A stretch of DNA of 5,318 nucleotides from Atopobiaceae bacterium UBA7016 (GCA_002449555.1 DJXA01000061.1:1-5318), one strand, 5' to 3'. Numbered from the stretch's first letter, positions 1 through 5,033 are shown. The notes: generated by a model from the letters alone, not told the origin. Numbers and translations are program-made.

Positions 1-1
1 C

Positions 2-52
2 CGCTGGTTCCGCCTCGCGCGTGCCACCGGCACGCGCTCGGTCTTGCTCTAA
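2..52 (+). CDS. 3' end of a gene cut by the window edge
   Basis: Reading from base 2, the frame gives RWFRLARATGTRSVLL and then a TAA stop at 50-52. Fifteen of the sixteen sense codons end in G or C, which matches the codon style of the secure genes in this window, so this looks like the true C-terminus of a gene entering from the left. The tail is basic and hydrophobic, but too short to assign a family. The stop lies 13 bp before an inverted-repeat element, so this gene may also have been affected by that insertion. An accidental open frame of 17 codons cannot be excluded. Confidence 0.45.
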   Translation, partial: RWFRLARATGTRSVLL

Positions 53-65
53 ACAGGGCTACCGA

Positions 66-194
66 TGGAAGTTGTTCGAGTTTTGCGCGGCAGATTTGGA
101 CTTGCCGAAGTAGTACGACAACAAAACCGCAGTTGAGCAGAGCCCGATACTCGGCCGGACACGATAACGCCGTACAAAACTCAAACAACTTCCA
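66..194. repeat. 129-bp element with 26-bp imperfect terminal inverted repeats
   Basis: The left arm (66-91) starts TGGAAGTTGTTCGAGTTTTG. The right arm (169-194) is its reverse complement with 23 of 26 positions matching; the mismatches are two adjacent bases near the inner end and one in the middle. The 77-bp interior has no good coding frame. Complementarity stops abruptly at 66 and 194, as for terminal repeats of a small non-autonomous transposable element (MITE-like) or an IS remnant. As RNA it would also fold into a long stem. No clear target-site duplication is visible. The right end coincides with the point where the CPBP reading frame stops looking like family sequence. Confidence 0.6.
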
Positions 195-247
195 GCCGAT
201 TCCCAATTGCTGCCCTCATACCTGCTGTTTGTCTGGAAGAACGACTG

Positions 248-790
248 ATGGGGAAGTACGGCTTGGATGCCTGGGCAAGTAACTCCAGGCAGATGCTGTA
301 CTTTGTCCCGCTGTGGATCGTTTCGTCGGGAAACCTGTGGGGCGGCATCTCGCCGTACTACCACGGGCTCGGCCTCCTGTGGGCGGTTCTTTCGTTCGCT
401 CTTGTGGGATTTGTCGAGGAGCTCATCTTCCGTGGGTTCTTGTTCAAGGCGATGCTAAAGGGTGGTGAGGCGAGGACGGCCATTATCGTCTCGGCGGCCA
501 CCTTTGGCGCGGGGCACATCGTGAACCTGCTCACCGGCCACGAGCTTGCGGAGACGCTGATCCAAATTGTCTTCGCGGTCGCGATCGGCTTCATCTTCAC
601 GATGGTGTACTACAAATGCGGCAGCCTGCTCCCGCTGGTCTTGGCACATAGCGCCATCGACGTGTTCTCCGTCTTTGCCGTGGACAACCCGGTTGCCGAT
701 GCGCTCTACATCGCAGTGACGATTGTGACCGCGGTGCTTTATGGCCGGTATCTCTCGCGCCTGGAAACGCCGCCAATCATGGAGTGCTAG
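248..790 (+). CDS. CPBP-family intramembrane metalloprotease, probably N-terminally truncated
   Basis: This 180-residue membrane protein carries all three signature motifs of the CPBP (CAAX protease and bacteriocin-processing, Abi/Rce1-like) family: EE-x3-R at E57, E58 and R62; F-x3-H at F86/H90; and H-x3-D at H134/D138. These residues form the metal-dependent active site in the membrane. Hydrophobic spans lie near residues 16-30, 42-56, 76-95, 104-121, 126-143 and 150-166. Family members act in prenyl-protein or peptide maturation and bacteriocin self-immunity; the substrate here is unknown. Most are 220-300 residues, so one or two N-terminal spans seem to be missing. The ATG at 248 has a plausible GGAAG ribosome site at 235-239. 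The same frame stays open upstream and reads as a hydrophobic segment (FPIAALILPAV) back to the inverted-repeat boundary at 194, with no normal start codon. I infer that the element removed the original 5' end. Confidence 0.85.
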   Translation: MGKYGLDAWASNSRQMLYFVPLWIVSSGNLWGGISPYYHGLGLLWAVLSFALVGFVEELIFRGFLFKAMLKGGEARTAIIVSAATFGAGHIVNLLTGHELAETLIQIVFAVAIGFIFTMVYYKCGSLLPLVLAHSAIDVFSVFAVDNPVADALYIAVTIVTAVLYGRYLSRLETPPIMEC

Positions 791-836
791 GTCTGACTCC
801 TGTTCCCGAGGTCATCCCGCTGGGTTGATACGTCAA

Positions 837-860
837 AGGGCCCCACACGCGTGAGGCCCC
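837..860. terminator. Imperfect GC-rich hairpin, possible terminator of the CPBP gene
   Basis: Starting about 47 bp after the CPBP stop, an 8-bp palindrome CACGCGTG (846-853) is flanked by GGGCC- and GGCCCC-type arms that pair with an A:A mismatch and a 2-nt bulge. There is no T run on the plus strand, and only TTT follows on the minus strand. It could terminate transcription in either direction, but it is weaker than the hairpin at 2063-2112. Confidence 0.35.
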
Positions 861-1010
861 GAGGAAGGGTGGCACACTTTGCCCCGCGCGGCAAAGAGCT
901 TCTTGTTGTCGACGAGCAGCTCGAGGGTGCCCAAGATGTCGGCAGCCCTGACGGGGTTGTCGTGCTTCATCAGCATGTGGCAGAATCTGCGTGTGACGAT
1001 AGCTTTGCTT
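849..1010 (-). pseudogene. Doubtful reverse-strand coding remnant in the CPBP-LysR spacer
   Basis: The roughly 300-bp gap between the CPBP and LysR genes has a reverse-strand frame (open 1102 to 833) whose part at about 849-1000 has about 85% G/C at third codon positions, like real genes here. It reads RRFCHMLMKHDNPVRAADIL and continues with a Leu/Lys-rich stretch. I recognise no family. The frame's first ATG (1102) lies inside the LysR gene. Internal Met codons at 976 and 970 have no convincing ribosome site. The frame also runs through the hairpin at 837-860. It may be the end of a decayed gene once divergent from LysR, or a chance shadow. Confidence 0.2.
877..896. other. 7-bp perfect hairpin in the spacer
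   Basis: CTTTGCC (877-883) and GGCAAAG (890-896) are perfect inverted repeats around a 6-nt GC loop. The plus strand continues AGCTTCTTGTT, which is only mildly T-rich. It could be a second, weak terminator for the CPBP transcript or an incidental fold. Nothing in the sequence decides between these. Confidence 0.3.
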
Positions 1011-1042
1011 GCTGACGTGACTGCGGGAAAGCCATAGCTGTT

Positions 1043-1058
1043 GGCGTCAGCCGACGCC
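1043..1058 (+). promoter_or_regulatory. Leader hairpin before the LysR gene
   Basis: GGCGTC (1043-1048) and GACGCC (1053-1058) form a perfect 6-bp stem with the 4-nt loop AGCC, about 20 bp before the ribosome site AAGGGAG (1079-1085). It could be a leader hairpin or an operator dyad for autoregulation. No convincing -35/-10 pair is visible next to it. Confidence 0.3.
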
Positions 1059-1091
1059 GATACGCCTCTCCACCTCTGAAGGGAGACAGAC

Positions 1092-2024
1092 ATGCTCGCC
1101 ATAGAGAACGTTCACGATCTTGAGATTGCGCGCGTCGCCTCCGAGCAGGGGAGCTTTTCTGGTGCGGCGCGCGTGCTCGGCATAACGCAACCCGCGGTCT
1201 CGCAAGCCGTGGCGCGCCTTGAGCGTCAGCTTGGGGTCTCGCTCTTCGATCGTCAGGAGTCTGGACACGAGGCGTTTCTCACCGACGCCGGAGCCGTGCT
1301 GCTCGCCCATGCGATTACCGCTCTCGACGAACTGCATGAGGCAGTGGAAGACCTCGAAGAGCTTGGCGGAGGCCGTCCGATAGTGGTGGGCATGCCCTCG
1401 GCGTTTGCGCGTCACTACTTTTCCCAGGGCTTGGAGAGACTGACATCCGCGCAGCATGGGCATCCGGTCGAGATCGTGCTGCACGACTCGGAGCACCTGG
1501 GCGAAGAGCTGCGCAAGAGGCGCGTTGACGTGGGCATGCTCGCCTCGTCTGACCGTGGTATCACACAGCCTCATGCAACGTTCACCAGGGTTGCGTCTCA
1601 TCCGTTGATGCTTGCGGTGAGACAGGCCGATCAGCCCGAGAACGGCGCGCTCAGCGTGTTGAGGCTAGCGGAGCACCATGTGCCCGTGATTGCCTTTGCG
1701 GGCGACCGCTTTCTGCGTACGGCTCTCGACCAGTATCTGGGGCATAAGGGAGCCCAGCTCAACGTGGTTGCCGAGACCGACCAGCTCGACATGTTCTGCC
1801 AGCTGGTGCTTGCTGGTATGGGCGTTGGGCTATCGAGTAGCCTGGTGCTGGACGGTGCACCCGATGGCATCTCCCTGGCAAAGGCGTCCGATGACGATCT
1901 GCCCGCACTGAATGCCTTTGTCTTCGAGGACGCCGTGAGGGCGCGAGGCCCCGAGCGCGAGGCGCTCGTCTCCATCAGGCGCCAATTGTTTGCTGCAGTT
2001 CGCACGCGCGAGGAGCGGGCCTGA
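1092..2024 (+). CDS. LysR-type transcriptional regulator
   Basis: The 310-residue length is typical for LysR-type regulators. The N-terminal winged helix-turn-helix spans about residues 7-62, with the family pattern GSFSGAARVLGITQPAVSQA followed by LERQLGVSLFDR. A linker helix follows (about 65-90, rich in Asp, Glu, Leu and Ala). The periplasmic-binding-protein-like effector domain starts around PIVVGMPSAFARHYF (about 95) and runs to the end, including the typical VLAGMGVGLSSSLV stretch. It binds DNA as an oligomer and responds to a small ligand that cannot be deduced here. The start at 1092 is supported by AAGGGAG at 1079-1085 with 6-bp spacing. LysR regulators usually control a divergent neighbour, but no intact divergent gene lies upstream, only a doubtful remnant. 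The target may therefore be lost or elsewhere. The gene looks intact and is followed by a strong hairpin. Confidence 0.95.
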   Translation: MLAIENVHDLEIARVASEQGSFSGAARVLGITQPAVSQAVARLERQLGVSLFDRQESGHEAFLTDAGAVLLAHAITALDELHEAVEDLEELGGGRPIVVGMPSAFARHYFSQGLERLTSAQHGHPVEIVLHDSEHLGEELRKRRVDVGMLASSDRGITQPHATFTRVASHPLMLAVRQADQPENGALSVLRLAEHHVPVIAFAGDRFLRTALDQYLGHKGAQLNVVAETDQLDMFCQLVLAGMGVGLSSSLVLDGAPDGISLAKASDDDLPALNAFVFEDAVRARGPEREALVSIRRQLFAAVRTREERA

Positions 2025-2062
2025 GTTCCGGCTTCTCTTGTTGCATCGGGCAGCGCATGCAT

Positions 2063-2112
2063 AAAGGGCTGGCCGGTGGACGGGAGTGTTCCCGTTCGCC
2101 GGCCAGCCCTTT
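2063..2112. terminator. Long bidirectional hairpin terminator
   Basis: AAAGGGCTGGCCGG (2063-2076) and CCGGCCAGCCCTTT (2099-2112) are perfect inverted repeats. Inside them ACGGGA (2080-2085) pairs with TCCCGT (2090-2095) around a GTGT loop, and the three intervening positions pair with two G:T wobbles. The result is a nearly continuous 23-bp stem. It lies 39 bp after the LysR stop and on the far side of the convergent coiled-coil gene, so it probably ends both transcripts. Confidence 0.85.
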
Positions 2113-2165
2113 CGTCTTGCGGTCTGCACTCAGCGCAAGGCCGCACGTGCGTTGTGGTGCTCGTC

Positions 2166-2558
2166 CTACTTGAGGTGCCCTGCGCCGCTCTTCACGTATT
2201 CGGTGACCTTGGCAGCAGCCTTGGCCTCCTCGAGCACCTGCTCGTCGTACTCGGCGACCTTGCGGGCATGCTTGGCGGCACGCTCTGCCTGCTTTGCAAG
2301 GAGCGAGTCAATCATGCGTGCACCAGCCTCAGCCTCGGTTGCCGGGTCGAATGCGGAGTCGCTCGTCACGGGCTCGGCCACGCGGCTGTTTACGACATCG
2401 CCCGCGGCGATGTGAGAGGCGACCTCCTGCGCATGAGCCTCGGCCTCGACTACCTCCTTTGCGCGCTCAGCATTACGCTGCGCCTTCTTGGCTTGGTTGG
2501 CCTCGATCTGCTCAATCATTCGCTCTGCTGCCAGAGCCTCGTTCTTGATCTCGTCCAT
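2166..2558 (-). CDS. Small Ala/Glu/Lys-rich coiled-coil protein with internal duplication
   Basis: This 130-residue soluble protein has no signal peptide or membrane span, and I recognise no family. It is predicted to be almost entirely helical. Residues 12-50 and 80-122 are two copies of one unit: both begin RMI(E/D) and share the spacing A-x-Q-A-x2-A-x3-A before a Glu/Ala-rich helix. An acidic, Pro/Ser/Thr-containing linker (51-79) separates them, so a two-helix or dimeric coiled-coil scaffold is likely. The start at 2558 is well supported by AAAGGAGC (2567-2574 on the opposite strand) 8 bp upstream. It lies about 90 bp downstream of the broken integrase on the same strand and is convergent with LysR. 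It could be element cargo or a host gene joined by a deletion. Codon use looks native and the reading frame is intact. Confidence 0.75.
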   Translation of the reverse strand: MDEIKNEALAAERMIEQIEANQAKKAQRNAERAKEVVEAEAHAQEVASHIAAGDVVNSRVAEPVTSDSAFDPATEAEAGARMIDSLLAKQAERAAKHARKVAEYDEQVLEEAKAAAKVTEYVKSGAGHLK

Positions 2559-2596
2559 GGTGGCACGCTCCTTTCAAGCGTAAACCTTGTCTCTCG

Positions 2597-2612
2597 CAGG
2601 GCGTCTGCCCTG
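2597..2612 (-). other. Hairpin between integrase remnant and coiled-coil gene
   Basis: CAGGGC and GCCCTG (2597-2602 and 2607-2612) form a perfect 6-bp stem with a 4-nt loop, about 40 nt upstream of the coiled-coil gene start on the minus strand. A TTGTCA -35-like hexamer lies just upstream (2614-2619, minus strand), but no matching -10 is seen. It may be a leader hairpin or a weak terminator of the integrase transcript; there is no T run. Confidence 0.3.
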
Positions 2613-2645
2613 CTGACAACAGTGAGTATGCCCCCATGTGCGCCG

Positions 2646-3452
2646 TTAGACGCCCATAACGATTTGTTTTAGGGCCTTCTCTGCGCTCGCAGCATGCTCA
2701 ACGCGAAGCGACCTGTCGCTGAGGTCCACGTCGACCCACCTCAGCGCGCAAATCTCCCCCTGCCGCATCCCCGTCAGGAGCGCCAATCTGGCGGCAATAG
2801 CCACAGGATTGCCCTCCAGCTCTGAGAGTTTGGTGTTGAGCGCAGTTAAACCCTCGGCAGTTAGCGAGTTGATGGGTTTGGGGCGACGCTTCGGTGGATC
2901 CACGCGGTCAAAGGGATTGCCCAGGAGGTCTTCCGACCTCACGGCCTCCCTGCACACCGACTTGAGCAAGACGTGTGTCTTGTTAACGGTAACCGGGGAA
3001 AGCCCGTCTTCCAGTAGCTGTGCCTCAAAGTCACGAATCATATCAGGACTGACATCCTTGAGCGGGCAGCTTCCAAGCTCCGTACCTAGCATCTGCTTGA
3101 GAATGATGTCATACCCATCGGCGGTGCTTGCGCTGACCGACTTAAGGCGCCGCTTCTCCCCCACATAGTGCTTTGCATAGCTGTGGAACGGCGTCAGGGT
3201 CCCAACGTCATCCCCCGCCTCCCTTATGAGCTCATCACGCCATACCCTGAGCGCTTGCTCTGCCGTGGTCTTTCCCCGATTATCGGGGCTAGTGGATCCG
3301 TCAGGGTTTGCCTTGTCTCGGTAACAGGCCACGCTCGTCGTCTTCGTGACGCGACCAGTCTTTCCGGTCTCGTCCTTCCAAGGGACGGCTATCATCCAAT
3401 GGGTTGCACGTTTGTTCTTGAACACGAACCCATTGCTGTAAGTCCTCGCCAT
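2646..3452 (-). pseudogene. Tyrosine recombinase (phage/ICE-type integrase), C-terminally truncated
   Basis: This 268-residue integrase fragment has an N-terminal arm-binding-type domain (about 1-70). A SAM-like core-binding domain follows at about 85-185, including the region around TVNKTHVLLKSVCREAV. The start of the catalytic domain carries the first active-site arginine, R230, in LLTGMRQGEICALRWVDVDL. The frame then ends 38 residues later in EKALKQIVMGV-stop. The Lys, His-x2-Arg, His/Trp and nucleophilic Tyr elements that normally follow are absent; full-length relatives are about 370-400 residues. It should bind DNA but cannot cut it. The start at 3452 is firm: AAGGAGG (3459-3465, opposite strand) sits 6 bp upstream. 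The gene points away from a tRNA-Pro 3' fragment 240 bp upstream, its likely attachment site. Truncation by deletion is my inference; no frameshifted catalytic remainder is seen below 2646. Confidence 0.9.
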
Positions 3453-3492
3453 AAGAAACCTCCTTGTTCTGCTGCCTGCCCGAAGCGACCAC

Positions 3493-3676
3493 GTCAGCTC
3501 GCTAAAACAGCCCTAAGTCATAATCCAGTCATACAGCGGTCATAATTTGACCACGGAACACGCCAGGATGCTTTCGTGATGTTTCTTGTTGTCACGCGCT
3601 GTCATTCGATGGCATGCTCTACCTGCAAAAATACACAAATGTTGGTCGCTATGTCATTCGCAGTCACGACCTGTCA
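3493..3676. repeat. Helically phased GTCA motif array between integrase and att site
   Basis: GTCA occurs on the plus strand at 3493, 3517, 3528, 3539, 3591, 3601, 3653, 3663 and 3673. Apart from the first copy, they fall into three groups with internal spacings of 11/11, 10 and 10/10 bp, so motifs within a group face the same side of the helix. The first group is GTCATA three times; the others are GTCAT or GTCAC, often preceded by T or A. The array lies between the integrase start and the tRNA core, where integrase arm sites and excisionase sites normally sit. The role is inferred. Confidence 0.6.
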
Positions 3677-3691
3677 TCCCTGTTGAACGGG

Positions 3692-3736
3692 TTCGGGACC
3701 GTGAGGCCGCTGGTTCGAATCCAGTCGTCCCGACCA
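3692..3736 (+). other. att site: 3' fragment of tRNA-Pro (CGG) including CCA
   Basis: The segment matches tRNA positions 32 to 76: anticodon loop TTCGGGA (anticodon CGG), 3' anticodon stem CCGTG, variable loop AGGCC, T arm GCTGG/TTCGAAT/CCAGT, 3' acceptor strand CGTCCCG, discriminator A and CCA at 3734-3736. The sequence upstream does not supply a 5' half: no CGGGACG acceptor strand or D arm lies near 3660. This is therefore a displaced 3' copy, as left at one junction when an element integrates into a tRNA 3' end. The exact crossover is unknown, but the shared core should begin near 3690. Confidence 0.8.
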
Positions 3737-3748
3737 GGCTCACGAGGA

Positions 3749-3778
3749 GGTCGCTGGCAGACGCCGGCGACCTTTTTT
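3749..3778 (+). terminator. Rho-independent terminator of the tRNA-Pro locus
   Basis: GGTCGCTGG (3749-3757) pairs with CCGGCGACC (3764-3772), with one T:G wobble, around a CAGACG loop, and six T residues follow at 3773-3778. It begins 13 bp after the tRNA CCA. It is probably the original terminator of the tRNA gene, which marks this side as native chromosome and the left side as element. Confidence 0.9.
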
Positions 3779-3800
3779 CGTGCCGCGGCTACTTGCCGGC

Positions 3801-3901
3801 AAATAACATACATTAGTTTGAAATCAATAATACAATCACGCCATCTACCTGCGCATATCTAGCTTCAAACTATCCGCAGCGTAATCGAATGTATGTTATT
3901 T
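3801..3901. repeat. AT-rich 101-bp nested inverted repeat
   Basis: AAATAACATACATT (3801-3814) is perfectly complementary to AATGTATGTTATTT (3888-3901). Directly inside, AGTTTGAA (3815-3822) is perfectly complementary to TTCAAACT (3864-3871). This gives a 14-bp plus 8-bp stem interrupted by a 16-nt one-sided bulge and capped by a 41-nt loop. The block is sharply AT-rich between GC-rich flanks and contains no coding frame. It may be a small transposable element with terminal repeats, a recombination site or a structured RNA. No target-site duplication is obvious. Confidence 0.65.
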
Positions 3902-3982
3902 CCCGCCATGGCGCCGCCGGGGTGGCCGCCGACCAGAGACGTGGCCCTACCAGCAGCAACTCACCTGCACGCCACCACCGAA

Positions 3983-4018
3983 GAGTAGTACCCTGAGAGT
4001 AGCCACGCTCAGGAGTAG
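3983..4018 (+). promoter_or_regulatory. Leader with three GAGTAG repeats and a hairpin reaching the ribosome site
   Basis: GAGTAG recurs at 3983, 3997 and 4013. CCTGAG (3992-3997) pairs with CTCAGG (4008-4013), whose right arm overlaps the AGGAG ribosome site (4011-4015) of the gene starting at 4026. The hairpin could limit ribosome access. The spacing from AGGAG to ATG is 10 bp, slightly long. The GC-rich stretch 3902-3982 before it holds nothing I can recognise. Confidence 0.35.
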
Positions 4019-4025
4019 GGAAAAC

Positions 4026-4511
4026 ATGGACGAGAATCTCGACGCCCTAGAAACAAGGATCCCCTTCGCGCCGCAGCTCCCCACGGCCCAGCAGATAGCC
4101 GCTGGGCTGGCCATTATTGCGCTGGTGAGTCCCGCCATGCTGGGCGGCATTCCCGTGCTTCCCGTCACCATCCAAGACGAGCGCCGCCGGCAGCAGGAAG
4201 AGATCCAACAGACAAGCGAGTCAAGCGTCGGCGTCTACCACTCCTCGGCCGAGGCGGCCGTCGGCCTTGCCGCCTCGCAGAAGCGCCTCGCCAACGTAAG
4301 CAACGAGGTCAACAAGACCCACCTGCATTCCGTAAGTGAGCAGGACATTGTGCAGGCGCACGAGCGCGTGATGGCCGCCCAGGTACGGCCCGAGCTCAGC
4401 GCGCGCTTCCTCTCGGCCCTCAACCACGTGGCCACCGACACGGCAGACCTGTGCATGCTGCGCGACGACGAAGCGCACCTCGAGCTCGAGCTCGAGCTCA
4501 ACGAAAGCTAG
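4026..4511 (+). CDS. Single-span membrane protein of unknown function
   Basis: This is a 161-residue protein of no family I recognise. An acidic, Pro-containing N-terminus (1-23) is followed by one hydrophobic segment (about 24-50), then at once by the basic cluster DERRRQQEE. By the positive-inside rule the C-terminal domain would be cytoplasmic. Residues 55-148 are Gln/Ser/Ala/Glu-rich and likely helical. The tail is LELELELNES, encoded by a CTCGAG hexanucleotide repeat. The start at 4026 follows AGGAG at 4011-4015; the first six residues, MDENLD, come right after an A-rich spacer. G/C-ending codons match native genes. It lies alone, 32 bp from a convergent gene, so it is probably a one-gene transcript. 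A role as a small envelope-associated or secretion-related protein is possible but unsupported. Confidence 0.7.
   Translation: MDENLDALETRIPFAPQLPTAQQIAAGLAIIALVSPAMLGGIPVLPVTIQDERRRQQEEIQQTSESSVGVYHSSAEAAVGLAASQKRLANVSNEVNKTHLHSVSEQDIVQAHERVMAAQVRPELSARFLSALNHVATDTADLCMLRDDEAHLELELELNES
4479..4499. repeat. CTCGAG hexanucleotide repeat in the coding tail
   Basis: CTCGAG is repeated three times and followed by CTC, all in frame, encoding LELELEL (residues 152-158) just before the stop at 4511. Because the unit is its own reverse complement, both strands read the same. Such a tract can slip by whole units without breaking the frame, changing the number of Leu-Glu pairs. Confidence 0.8.
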
Positions 4512-4543
4512 AAAGGACGCCACCGCAGCCGCGCTGCTGGTCG

Positions 4544-4960
4544 CTACTGCTGGTTGTTCTTCTTATTGGTGCCGAGGGCGGTGGTCAAAAGGGCTGCCAT
4601 GCCGCGTGCGGCCAGGGCGCCGGCAACGGACTTGGCCAGGATCTCGGCCGTGGAGGGCGCGCCGGTGGATCCGCTCGTCGCTCCGCCGAAGAGCGCGCTG
4701 GCCAGCGAATGCACGCTGCCGCCGGTCTGGTCCAGCATCTGAGAAGCGGCGTTGGCCGTGTCGGACGCGCCAAGCTGCTGGCCGCTCACCTGAGCTGCCA
4801 CCTGCGCAAGCACCTGGCTCATGTCGGCCTTGGAGATGCGCTCGTCGGAACCGGTGACCGAGGCCGTGGTTGAGTACGGATGCTGCGCGAACTGCGAGAC
4901 GAGCTTGGGGTTGCTGGCAAGTGCGCTGACGAGCTGTGCTGCTGCGGACTGGATATCCAT
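4544..4960 (-). CDS. Small Ala/Ser/Gln-rich protein of unknown function
   Basis: This 138-residue protein has no signal peptide, and I recognise no family. The N-terminus MDIQSAAAQLVSALASNPKL is an amphipathic helix. A Gly/Ser/Asp loop follows (about 33-42), then a second helix (44-62) rich in Ala, Val and Gln. Around residues 79-103 there is a Gly/Ser/Thr-rich linker. Residues 104-130 form a weakly hydrophobic Ala/Leu helix, and the tail is basic and polar (TNKKNNQQ). It loosely recalls small DUF-type Ala-rich proteins such as DUF937, but I cannot support that assignment. The start at 4960 is backed by AGAGAGG ending 7 bp upstream and by a fair promoter further up (5005-5033). It is convergent with the 4026-4511 gene across a 32-bp gap that has no strong terminator. 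Confidence 0.75.
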   Translation of the reverse strand: MDIQSAAAQLVSALASNPKLVSQFAQHPYSTTASVTGSDERISKADMSQVLAQVAAQVSGQQLGASDTANAASQMLDQTGGSVHSLASALFGGATSGSTGAPSTAEILAKSVAGALAARGMAALLTTALGTNKKNNQQ

Positions 4961-5004
4961 GATGCATCCTCTCTTACGTGCTGGTTACGGTCATTCCTGC
5001 TGCC

Positions 5005-5033
5005 ATAATACGACGTCATAGCAGCGTTGTCCT
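5005..5033 (-). promoter_or_regulatory. Sigma70-type promoter for the 4544-4960 gene
   Basis: On the minus strand AGGACA (5028-5033, four of six matches to TTGACA) is separated by 17 bp from TATTAT (5005-5010, five of six matches to TATAAT). Transcription would start near 4998, giving a leader of about 38 nt before the ATG at 4960. This is the best promoter pair I can see in the window. Confidence 0.5.

Noticed and set aside
1..10. CCGCTGGTTC at the left edge equals part of the tRNA-Pro T arm (3707-3716), possibly a second att copy.
   Set aside because: The match stops after 10 bases, the rest of the T arm and acceptor are absent, and the bases fit a G/C-ending coding frame. Chance is the simpler explanation.
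59..364. Reverse-strand open frame of 101 codons across the first inverted repeat.
   Set aside because: It covers the repeat and the start of the CPBP gene antisense, has no family features and no good ribosome site. It is treated as a shadow.
2076..2672. Plus-strand open frame of 198 codons opposite the coiled-coil gene.
   Set aside because: It runs through the hairpin terminator and is antisense to a gene with a strong ribosome site and clear internal repeats; it is a composition-driven shadow.
3493..3676. GTCA array as a CRISPR array or plasmid origin iterons.
   Set aside because: The repeats are only 4-6 bp with 10-11 bp spacing, far too short for CRISPR, and no replication gene or AT-rich unwinding region adjoins. 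Recombinase arm sites fit the context better.
3660..3736. A complete tRNA gene.
   Set aside because: The 5' acceptor strand, D arm and 5' anticodon stem needed to pair with the 3' half are missing; only positions 32-76 fit.
4451..4873. Plus-strand open frame of 140 codons overlapping two genes.
   Set aside because: It is Arg/Gly/Ala-rich low-complexity sequence, antisense to the 4544-4960 gene and overlapping the 4026-4511 gene. It has no start signal.
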